Shown here piece after piece: positions 25,673 to 32,774 of a stretch of DNA of 64,000 nucleotides. The DNA comes from Rothia nasimurium. GTDB taxonomy: Bacteria; Actinomycetota; Actinomycetes; Actinomycetales; Micrococcaceae. Position 1 is the stretch's first letter; every line of letters starts with the position of its first letter. The stretch is taken from positions 124,001 to 188,000 of the forward strand of contig NZ_CAKMTJ010000004.1 of assembly GCF_928392795.1 (NCBI RefSeq), written 5' to 3'. Made by a program: the position numbers and the translations under genes. The notes under the pieces were generated by a model, which was not told the DNA's origin, did not search any database, and saw only the letters and a list, made by a program, of their open reading frames with translations.

Positions 25673-26176
25673 TTATGCGATGGCGAGGGTGGCGATTTTC
25701 CAGTTGCCCCGTTTGCGTTCTGCCCGTAGAGCTACGGCCCGGGTGCGGACGTCGTCGGTCACCAGCAAACTCATTTCATAGGCAGTCTCAGCAACTTTCT
25801 GGACGATGATACGTCGCGGGCGGATTACAGCAGGCGGCTTGCTGGGGTAAGGGGCCTGGGGGTAATGACGCTGTCGGTAGTGAATGGCGGCTTTTGCCTG
25901 TTCAAGCTGCTTTTCTAGGGTGCGGTAGCAGCCGGCTGTCATCCAGGGAGCTAGATGGTGCTGAGGCCTGCGCCCCATGAAAACTTCGATGGCAGCGGTA
26001 CCAATGCGAACCCCCAGTTGCTCAAGGGCCTGCTCTTCTTGATCGATAAAGGAGAGGCTGACAGCGGGTTCTGCTGGCTGACCCTTTTCAAAGTAGGGTG
26101 CATATTTTTCGGCGTATTCGGTAGCTTCGACGATGATGTATTTGCGGTCATCACGTTCTGGGAAAGCGGTTTTCAT
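25673..26176 (-). CDS. Rv3235 family protein
   Basis: 167 residues. The central part, GTAAIEVFMGRRPQHHLAPW followed by a helical stretch TLEKQLEQAK, and the C-terminal AVALRAERKRGNWKIATLAI strand pattern are typical of the Rv3235 family. The C-terminal half resembles a small cystatin/NTF2-like fold. The cellular role is unknown. In related actinobacteria the family, a LysM protein and a small HTH protein cluster near secA; here the LysM gene is 20 bp upstream on the same strand, so the two form an operon, but no secA is present. Confidence 0.8.
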   Translation of the reverse strand: MKTAFPERDDRKYIIVEATEYAEKYAPYFEKGQPAEPAVSLSFIDQEEQALEQLGVRIGTAAIEVFMGRRPQHHLAPWMTAGCYRTLEKQLEQAKAAIHYRQRHYPQAPYPSKPPAVIRPRRIIVQKVAETAYEMSLLVTDDVRTRAVALRAERKRGNWKIATLAIA

Positions 26177-26196
26177 GGTGTGCTCCTTTGCAAAAC

Positions 26197-27033
26197 CTAG
26201 TGGGGTAGGGTAATCGTCTGACCTGGGAAAATCAGGGTGTCCAGGGTGGGAATGGTCTTTTGGTTGAGTTGCCAGATAGTGTGCACGAGCGCTAGCACTT
26301 CAGCGCCTGAAGCATCGGGGGCCAGGTGGTCTTCTGCGATACTCCATAGCGAGTCGCCCGGGGCTACGGTATAGGTGGTAGCTGCTACGTCTTCTGAAAA
26401 GTCCGGCTGCACGCGGGTGCCACCCCCGAAGAGGGGTGAAATGGGCTGGTAGCTCTTTGTCGTAACGGGAAGAACCTTCACTGTTGCTCGTTCCTGGGTT
26501 TGTTCTGGGGAAAAGAGGGGCGAAGTAGCAGAGGCTAGGGTGGAGTCAGCTGATAATGTCTCGACGTCGTGGTTAATTTGAGAAGCCTGAGGGAATAGGG
26601 GTGAGTTTGTCTCGCTGTTGTGAACTCTAGCTGTTACCGAGATAGCTTGCTCAGAGGGTAGGGCATAGGCCTGGGCGGGAGCCAAAGCTCCCAGACCTAA
26701 AGAAGCTCCCGCAAGTGTTTTGAGGAGTCCCGGGGCCCATACCGGAAGTTGTATGTGCAGGGGAGAACGTCGGGCGCGAGCTAGGGCGCTGTAGTAGAAG
26801 ACTAAACCAGCTAGCCACCAGAGGGCGATGCAGAGACAAAGCAGGCCAGCGATAGCGCAGACTAGCAGGCTCATCCAGGTGCCCGGGCTACGAGAAGTGA
26901 TTCCTAGGTCTTGATTCCCTTCGCTCAGAAGTGAGTGAAGTAGCATGCCTGAGGCGCCAGCTCCGCCCAGTGCTAGGAGGGGAATTAGATTGGCTGTACA
27001 TAGGGCAAAAAATCGCGATGCCACTTCTTTCAC
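26197..27033 (-). CDS. LysM domain membrane protein
   Basis: 278 residues. Hydrophobic helices lie at about 10-35 and 55-85. A third hydrophobic segment near 105-130 ends in AQAYALPSEQ. A long polar linker leads to a C-terminal LysM domain (220-278: YTVAPGDSLWSIAEDHL ... PGQTITLP), expected outside the membrane, binding peptidoglycan. It may anchor or sense cell wall. The annotated start is GTG at 27033; a second in-frame GTG at 27024, with GAGG eight bases upstream, is equally plausible. It is followed by the Rv3235 family gene, and the divergent gene at 27158 shares an unusually AT-rich upstream region. Confidence 0.85.
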   Translation of the reverse strand: MKEVASRFFALCTANLIPLLALGGAGASGMLLHSLLSEGNQDLGITSRSPGTWMSLLVCAIAGLLCLCIALWWLAGLVFYYSALARARRSPLHIQLPVWAPGLLKTLAGASLGLGALAPAQAYALPSEQAISVTARVHNSETNSPLFPQASQINHDVETLSADSTLASATSPLFSPEQTQERATVKVLPVTTKSYQPISPLFGGGTRVQPDFSEDVAATTYTVAPGDSLWSIAEDHLAPDASGAEVLALVHTIWQLNQKTIPTLDTLIFPGQTITLPH

Positions 27034-27157
27034 CTCAAATCATGTCATTTGATGTAGTTTGATGATTTATGCATCATATTACTTCCCTTTGAGATGGATT
27101 CAAGAGGCTTGTAGCAAATTTTTCAATAAATTTTCCTTGGCGGGGTATCCTCAGTGC

Positions 27158-27715
27158 ATGGCACACCTAGATTTGCTCTTCCGCGATTACGAAATCCAGA
27201 TGGAAGCACAAAAACACCGAGATTACGAGGCAGATGCTCGCGAGCTCCGCCAGATAGAGCTTTCTCGCGTCACCGTGGCCGACCGTTTGGCAGCCCAGCT
27301 TGGGCAGCTGCTGACTATTCACGGGTCTACTGGAGATATTTGGCGGGGGAGACTGGAGACTTTGGGGCTGGGGTGGCTTCAGCTAGAAACGGACGCCGGC
27401 GGCCTCATTCTTCCGCTTGCGCACCTTCTTTACTGGGAAGGTGGAAACCACCAGGCCGTGGGCGAAGCTCATGAAGTGTCTCGCAAACTCACGCTGGGAT
27501 CTGCCCTACGGGCCCTCAGCGCTGCCCAACGTGACATCCATATTTATCATGCAGGAGGAACCGGTCTCACCAGTGCAGGTAAAGTGTGGGCAGTTGGTGC
27601 TGACTACTGTGAAATCGTGGGGCAGCAGGCACACAAAGAGGACGCCCGCGGAACTCGGGGAGCTCCACGCTGCGTCCTCTTCACCTCAATTGCCGCTATC
27701 AGGGTAGCGGGATAA
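27158..27715 (+). CDS. Conserved hypothetical protein, 185 aa
   Basis: The ATG at 27158 begins MAHLDLLFRDYEIQMEAQ; the frame extends upstream but the extension is AT-rich and unlike protein. The first 50 residues are a charged helix (RDYEADARELRQIELSR), followed by a beta-rich domain (TGDIWRGRLETLGLGWLQLE, then GLILPLAHLLYWEG) resembling an Sm/SH3-like barrel, and a C-terminal strand VLFTSIAAIRVAG. Proteins of this shape sit beside Rv3235, LysM and HTH genes in related actinobacteria. No ribosome site is obvious and the function is unknown. Confidence 0.7.
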   Translation: MAHLDLLFRDYEIQMEAQKHRDYEADARELRQIELSRVTVADRLAAQLGQLLTIHGSTGDIWRGRLETLGLGWLQLETDAGGLILPLAHLLYWEGGNHQAVGEAHEVSRKLTLGSALRALSAAQRDIHIYHAGGTGLTSAGKVWAVGADYCEIVGQQAHKEDARGTRGAPRCVLFTSIAAIRVAG

Positions 27716-27725
27716 ACAGTCTGTT

Positions 27726-27956
27726 TTAGGAGATATCGGCTCGTTCGGCCTGCTCGGCCCGAATGGCTTCTTCGGTCATCGCATAGCGCTCGCTGATATA
27801 TGCTTCGAGCATGCTCTTTTCAACCCGCCACTGGTTTCTGCCGCCAATCTGGATGGCCTTCAGCTCCCCTGAGCGCACCAGGGCGCGAGTTTGGCTGGGG
27901 GATATATTGAGAATTTCACCGACGTCGGTCAGGGTGAGAAAGCGCTGTTCAACCAT
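27726..27956 (-). CDS. Helix-turn-helix DNA-binding protein (BldC/excisionase-like)
   Basis: 76 residues. Residues 6-55 form a winged helix-turn-helix of the MerR/excisionase type: LTLTDVGEILNISPSQTRALV, then GELKAIQIGGRNQWRVEK. This resembles BldC-like small regulators. The C-terminus is an acidic/Ala helix. No integrase or phage gene is near, so a chromosomal regulator is more likely than an excisionase. Its stop faces the end of the 185-residue gene with 10 bp between. Confidence 0.82.
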   Translation of the reverse strand: MVEQRFLTLTDVGEILNISPSQTRALVRSGELKAIQIGGRNQWRVEKSMLEAYISERYAMTEEAIRAEQAERADIS

Positions 27957-28045
27957 ATCTGGTTCCTTCTGAAACGGGGGAGTAGGTGGGGGATCCTTTG
28001 CTTTAGTTTAGTGCATTTTGAACTACCTTGATAGAAGAAGCAAGG

Positions 28046-28056
28046 CCTGTGGATAA
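28046..28056 (-). promoter_or_regulatory. CCTGTGGATAA site upstream of cpaB
   Basis: Contains TGTGGATAA (28048-28056), an exact DnaA box in reverse orientation, and the shared 10-mer. It lies 113 bp before the CpaB-like gene and about 90 bp before the divergent HTH gene. Confidence 0.5.
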
Positions 28057-28168
28057 CTTGCTTGATTTTGCGTAACCTTGGTCAAAAATACGTGCAATCT
28101 TTGAAATTGATGTTCTGATTAGGGAAACTGCTGTCAACGAGGAAAACTTCCTGACTCAAAGAGGTGTC

Positions 28169-28816
28169 ATGATGGCTCAAGAAAATCTTGCTCCCCGTTT
28201 CAGAAAGCCGGGGTTCCGCGACCCTAAGCTGCTGGCGGGCGTCCTAATTATTCTTCTCTCGGTTCTGGGCGTCGTCGGCCTTATCCGAGCTACCAACCAG
28301 ACTCAGCCCTACTATGTTGCCAGTAAAGATATCGGTATCGGCGAAAAAATTACCACCGATAACGTGACAACTGCCCAGGTCAAGCTAGGTGAATCAGCAG
28401 GTCTCTACCTTTCGGCGGAGCAAGTAATCGCTGACGGGTCGGTAGCTACCCGTCCGCTAGCTGCGGGGGAGCTTCTCTCACCCCGGTCGCTGTCCACCGA
28501 GGTAAGCGACGGGCGCAGGCTCGTTACCCTGCTACTTGATCAGTACGCGGTAGCCGAATATGCTCCTGGCAATCGGGTAGATATCTGGGTTGCCTACAAA
28601 ACAGAGGGGGCCAACTCGTACGGTGATCCCGTGGTCATCGCAGAATCAGCCGAGGTGCATTCTGTAACGGCCCAAGAATCTGTGATTGGAGGAACCGGCC
28701 GTTCGGCTGTTGAATTGTGGGTAAACCAGGACGTCCTGCCCACAGTCCTCGGTGCCACCAGCAAGGGAGCGGTCATCAGCCTGGTTCCGTCGGCCTACGC
28801 ACCGGGAGGGAACTAA
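28169..28816 (+). CDS. cpaB: SAF domain protein, CpaB/RcpC-like Flp pilus assembly factor
   Basis: 215 residues. A basic N-terminus, one transmembrane helix (about 21-40), then a SAF domain (46-108: YYVASKDIGIGEKITTDNV, DGSVATRPLAAGELLSPRSL) and a C-terminal beta domain. CpaB/RcpC proteins help build tad/Flp pili. The start could be either of two adjacent ATGs (28169, 28172); AGAGG lies upstream. The stop overlaps the next start by one base (TAATG), so the CpaE-like protein is translationally coupled. The main pilus genes lie 13 kb away at 42-46.6 kb. Confidence 0.82.
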   Translation: MMAQENLAPRFRKPGFRDPKLLAGVLIILLSVLGVVGLIRATNQTQPYYVASKDIGIGEKITTDNVTTAQVKLGESAGLYLSAEQVIADGSVATRPLAAGELLSPRSLSTEVSDGRRLVTLLLDQYAVAEYAPGNRVDIWVAYKTEGANSYGDPVVIAESAEVHSVTAQESVIGGTGRSAVELWVNQDVLPTVLGATSKGAVISLVPSAYAPGGN

Positions 28817-30198
28817 TGCAGGTTCCTATCGTTATTGTTGGTGATGAGGGCGGACGTTTCGTTTCAGCCATTGAGTCTCAACGTGGCCAGGTGAGCGTGG
28901 TCAGGCACGTGCACGATATCGGTGAAATGCTGGGACTTGCCCAAAGCGGCCTTGCCCGCGCTGTGCTGATCGTGACCGGGGGAGAAGAACTCACCCTTTC
29001 CATGGTTAAATCTCTGCACCACCTTGAGGTGGCAGTGTGTCTTGTCAATGACCAGGGAACCCAGCCACCTATAGAAGGCATCCACCCGATTGATTCTCTA
29101 GCCGATACCGCAGAGATCGTTAGCGAGATCGAAAAGGCCGTCGATACCCTGCTGAATTCAGAGCAGACCGGTGAGCAGGCCAACCAGGCTCAGAACGAGG
29201 AGCCTGCCCTCTCCGCCCCGGCTCAAAGTCACCCCATAAGGGGTGACGAAAAGCAGGACGCTCCTGCCCCCTCACCTGCGGAAGGGAAGATAGTAGCGGT
29301 GTGGGGCCCCTACGGTTCACCGGGACGCACCACCCTGGCCATCAACCTGGCAGCAGCCTACGCAGAAACAGGGTACTCGGTTTGCTTGGTGGACGCAGAT
29401 ACCTACGGGGCGTCCGTGGGAGCTGCTCTAGGCCTTACTGATGACTACTCAAGCCTCGCCCAACTCTGCCACCACGCAGACCGTGGAGGCATAACCCAGC
29501 AACAGCTCAAAGAACTTACCCACACCGTCTCGCACCGCTCCCACTACTTCGACATCATCACCGGCATCAACCGACCAGATCGCTGGGTAGAGGTACGCTC
29601 AAACGCTCTCGACCTCGTACTCGATACACTGGTTTCAACATACGACCTGGTAGTTATCGATACCTCTTTCTGCCTTGAAGAAGACCCAGCCCTAAGCTTT
29701 GACGGTTTGACTCCCCAACGAAACGACGCAACCCTGACCAGCCTGGCGCGAGCTGACCACCTGATAGCTCTTGGCCTAGCAGACCTTGTAGGCGTACCGC
29801 GTCTTATCAAAGCCTACGACACCCTTAGCCAGGTACTTGGGCCAGCCTTTGATCAAAGAATCAGCATTGTCTTCAACCGCGTCCGCACCGAGGCCCTAGG
29901 CCCATCTGCCCAGGCCGCCCTCGAACACTCCTGGGAGCGATTCGGGCCCAGCCTGCCCATAGCAGCCCAGCTACCAGAAGACAGCCCAAGCGCTGATAAA
30001 GCCCGCCTAGCAGGAACAACAATTCTTGAAGCAGCCCCACAAACAGAACTGGCCCGCCAGCTACAGGCGCTCGCCGACACCAGCCGAAATACCCTAGGGA
30101 TCGGAAAACCTGCCCCATCACTAACGCCCCCTCCGAGCCCGAGCATGGTAGAAAAGAAGAAGCCCTGGGTGCGATTTACCCGCCGCCCCCGCTCCTAA
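28816..30198 (+). CDS. cpaE: CpaE-like MinD/ParA-type ATPase
   Basis: 460 residues. Residues 1-110 form a receiver-like domain without a clear phosphorylation site. An Ala/Glu/Pro linker follows, and the MinD-type ATPase begins near 159. The P-loop reads GPYGSPGRTT (164-173), with R171 where most P-loops have lysine; LVDADTYGASVG is the A' motif. Residues 440-460 are basic. CpaE proteins localise pilus machinery in tad systems. ATG at 28816 overlaps the cpaB stop. It probably works with the tad operon at 42014-46629. Confidence 0.8.
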   Translation: MQVPIVIVGDEGGRFVSAIESQRGQVSVVRHVHDIGEMLGLAQSGLARAVLIVTGGEELTLSMVKSLHHLEVAVCLVNDQGTQPPIEGIHPIDSLADTAEIVSEIEKAVDTLLNSEQTGEQANQAQNEEPALSAPAQSHPIRGDEKQDAPAPSPAEGKIVAVWGPYGSPGRTTLAINLAAAYAETGYSVCLVDADTYGASVGAALGLTDDYSSLAQLCHHADRGGITQQQLKELTHTVSHRSHYFDIITGINRPDRWVEVRSNALDLVLDTLVSTYDLVVIDTSFCLEEDPALSFDGLTPQRNDATLTSLARADHLIALGLADLVGVPRLIKAYDTLSQVLGPAFDQRISIVFNRVRTEALGPSAQAALEHSWERFGPSLPIAAQLPEDSPSADKARLAGTTILEAAPQTELARQLQALADTSRNTLGIGKPAPSLTPPPSPSMVEKKKPWVRFTRRPRS

Positions 30199-30229
30199 CC
30201 CACCCCGCCCAGACCACCAGGAGGCCCCC

Positions 30230-31771
30230 TTGTCACTCACTGAAATCCTTATGCGCACCGGCGCTTACGGGCCGGGCGATATCGAGTGGCTCCACCTGCT
30301 CACTAACGAGTGGCAAATCATTGCAGATACCGGCTACTGCGACCTCATGCTCTGGGCGCCTCAAGTCGACACCATCGAGGGCTACTTCTCCCTGTCCCAG
30401 CCGCTGCCGGCGTCTGCTGGGTTCATCAACCTCGCCCAGATTCGCCCCTCCACCACCCACACGGTTTTTCACACCGACTGGGTCGGCAAAGAGCTCGACC
30501 CAGCCCTCTGCGAGCGGGCGGTTGCAAGCTGGAACAGCCAAACCCCCAAGACCCTCAATGACGAGCACAACCTCACCGATATCGTCCTTGACACCGAGTT
30601 CATTCCGCTAATACGCAATGACAGACCCGTAGCCCTCTTGTCGGTCCACCGCGAGAGCCTGGGTACCCGAAAGCGCCAGAAAGCGGAGAGGGTCTACCGC
30701 GATGTCTCCCACCATCTTCTACAGATGGTCTCGCGCGGTGCCTGGCCCGAGTTCTCCGCCCCTGTTGGAACGGCCCACGGCAACCCCCGTGTGAGCGACG
30801 GCTTGGTCATGCTTGATACGGACGGACGGGTTACCTACGCTTCACCTAATGCTCTGTCTATCTACAAGCGTCTCAACTACGCAGGTGACATGCTCGGTGC
30901 GAGCCTACTCGATATCACCCGGGCCCTGCTACCTGCCGGTGAGAAGGCGGACGAAACCCTACCCCTGGTCCTTACCGGGCGCATGCCCTGGCGCGCAGAA
31001 ATCAAAGCCAACCGCAAAAACGTCACCTTCCGTGCCATCCCCCTGCGCCATTTTTCACGTCTGGGTGAAGAACGCTACGGGGCCCTGCTGCTCTGCCGCG
31101 ACGTCACCGAGCTGCGTCGCCGAGAGCAAGAAATGATGTCGAAAGACGCTACTATCCGCGAAATCCACCACCGGGTTAAAAATAATCTCCAAACAGTCTC
31201 AGCCCTGCTTCGTCTGCAATCGAGACGCATGACCACCCCCGAAGCGAAGGAAGGCCTGGAACAGGCGATGCGCCGTGTCTCCACTATCGCGCTGGTGCAC
31301 GATGCCCTCTCCCAGGGGCTAACTCAGGATGTAGACTTCGATGACCTCATTAGCCGACAGTTTAGGCTTGCTGCAGAGCTTGCCTCGCCAGGGCAGCACG
31401 TTGCCACCCGGATCGAGGGATCTTTCGGGAAGCTACCCAGCCAAATTGCCACCCCTCTTGCCCTCGTTATTAATGAGGTTGTGGCTAACGCGGTAGAACA
31501 CGGTTTAGCTGGAGAAACCGGTACCGTAACCCTTGGTTGCCAGCATCGCTACTCAGAAGGGCAAGAGCACAGCATTATCGTGACGGTTCAAGATAGCGGC
31601 CCCGGAATCAGCGCCGAAAAAATTAGAGAGCTAGAGGGAACTGGCAGCGGAACCGGTCTAGGGACTCAAATTGTTAAAACCCTGGTAGCCAGCGAGCTCA
31701 ACGGTACTATTCACTGGAGTCTTGCTCCTGAAGGCGGAACACTGGTGACAATTGAAGCTGCCATCGTGTAG
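30230..31771 (+). CDS. pdtaS: Sensor histidine kinase, PdtaS type
   Basis: 513 residues, soluble. An N-terminal GAF-like domain (about 1-150) and a PAS domain (about 180-300) precede the HisKA_2 block REIHHRVKNNLQTVSALL, in which H313 or H314 is the phosphoacceptor, and a HATPase (NEVVANAVEHG, DSGPGI, GTGLGTQI). This fits the PdtaS kinase, which phosphorylates an RNA-binding antiterminator regulator, PdtaR, not encoded here. TTG start at 30230 with AGGAGG five bases upstream. Adjacent to convergent whiB1, as in mycobacteria. Confidence 0.88.
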   Translation: MSLTEILMRTGAYGPGDIEWLHLLTNEWQIIADTGYCDLMLWAPQVDTIEGYFSLSQPLPASAGFINLAQIRPSTTHTVFHTDWVGKELDPALCERAVASWNSQTPKTLNDEHNLTDIVLDTEFIPLIRNDRPVALLSVHRESLGTRKRQKAERVYRDVSHHLLQMVSRGAWPEFSAPVGTAHGNPRVSDGLVMLDTDGRVTYASPNALSIYKRLNYAGDMLGASLLDITRALLPAGEKADETLPLVLTGRMPWRAEIKANRKNVTFRAIPLRHFSRLGEERYGALLLCRDVTELRRREQEMMSKDATIREIHHRVKNNLQTVSALLRLQSRRMTTPEAKEGLEQAMRRVSTIALVHDALSQGLTQDVDFDDLISRQFRLAAELASPGQHVATRIEGSFGKLPSQIATPLALVINEVVANAVEHGLAGETGTVTLGCQHRYSEGQEHSIIVTVQDSGPGISAEKIRELEGTGSGTGLGTQIVKTLVASELNGTIHWSLAPEGGTLVTIEAAIV

Positions 31772-31792
31772 CTAAAGGAAAGCCGCATAAAA

Positions 31793-31828
31793 AGGAGGGG
31801 CGAACCGGTACACCGGTTCGCCCCTCCT
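31793..31828. terminator. Bidirectional terminator between pdtaS and whiB1
   Basis: A 16-bp perfect stem, AGGAGGGGCGAACCGG with its complement, and a four-base loop lie between convergent genes. Confidence 0.85.
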
Positions 31829-31853
31829 AAAGAACACTTACATGAAGTTGCTA

Positions 31854-32102
31854 CTATGAGGCCCTGCGGGCTCGGGCAGCACGTCGCTTCATAGCGCGAC
31901 GCTCGTCTTCACTCATACCGCCCCACACACCAGAATCCTGGCCTGTTTCGATAGCCCACTGCAGGCAGGTATCCATCACAGTGCAGCTGCGGCAGACATT
32001 CTTAGCTTCTTCAATCTGAAGAAGGGCGGGCCCGGTGTTTCCTACGGGGAAAAAGAGTTCAGGGTCTTTCTCAAGACAAGCAGCACGGCTACGCCAATCC
32101 AT
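31854..32102 (-). CDS. whiB1: WhiB1-type iron-sulfur transcription regulator
   Basis: 82 residues. Four cysteines at C9, C37, C40 and C46 hold a [4Fe-4S] cluster, and the GVWGGM turn and basic C-terminus (RAMKRRAARARRA) contact SigA and DNA. Cysteine spacing equals WhiB1 of mycobacteria, an essential nitric-oxide-responsive regulator. The ATG at 32102 gives this exact numbering and has AGGAG nine bases upstream; the ATG at 32108 is too close to it. Its partner SigA is encoded at 24205. Confidence 0.93.
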   Translation of the reverse strand: MDWRSRAACLEKDPELFFPVGNTGPALLQIEEAKNVCRSCTVMDTCLQWAIETGQDSGVWGGMSEDERRAMKRRAARARRAS

Positions 32103-32390
32103 TAGCATGCTCTCCTATAGGGTTTACCGGATTAAAGCTGAGGCAAAAGCAGCTCAGCAACTAACAAAAAAATCTGGCCCCTTTCCTAGAAGGAGCCAAA
32201 CTTGAACCTCAATAACTTTCCCACGATATGGGGCGTCATACAAGGGGGTTGTGAATGAAAATCTGCTTGCAGCCCTGAGGTAAATGTCACAGGCGGGCGC
32301 ATAAAGGGGTGCCGGGGTGAGAGGTGACACTCCCGGGTGCCTATTCTAGATAGGAGACCCTTTCTTAGTACATAGAGAAATGAGATAAAC

Positions 32391-32774
32391 GTGGCTTCTT
32401 CTAGCGTTTCAGCCCTTCCAATTCCCGTGAAAATCTTGGTCGGGCTGAGCCTCCTTCAGGCCCTGTATCTAGTGGTTACTGCTCTCATCGGGACTTTCGC
32501 TTCTGCCGATATTGGGGGAGCGTCAGTTATTGCCTCCTTTTATTTCATTATTGCCCTGGCTCTCGCCGTGGGCGCTGTTGCCGTGTGGAAGGCGCAGCGG
32601 TTTGGGCAACCTCTCGTGCTTGTTTGGCAACTCTTCGCGGTCATCATCGGCGTTCAAACTACTCTGGGTGGAGATTACCTGGTAGGGCTAGCAACGGTAG
32701 GCATAAGCGGAGCTGTCATCCTGCTACTTTTTACCCGCTCTACTCTTGAGCATCTGGCTCCTTCCTCCCGGTAA
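32391..32774 (+). CDS. Small four-helix membrane protein
   Basis: 127 residues from a GTG at 32391. Hydrophobic segments near 13-36, 43-66, 72-90 and 96-114 with short loops; no cysteine or histidine pattern. No family recognised. Its last 35 bp overlap the end of the FtsK-type gene on the opposite strand. The upstream 280 bp, as far as whiB1, hold no other gene or clear signal. Confidence 0.65.
   Translation: MASSSVSALPIPVKILVGLSLLQALYLVVTALIGTFASADIGGASVIASFYFIIALALAVGAVAVWKAQRFGQPLVLVWQLFAVIIGVQTTLGGDYLVGLATVGISGAVILLLFTRSTLEHLAPSSR

Noticed and set aside
27726..27956. Small excisionase-like HTH as a sign of a prophage or integrative element
   Set aside because: No integrase, phage structural gene or attachment repeat is nearby; BldC-like chromosomal regulators have the same fold.
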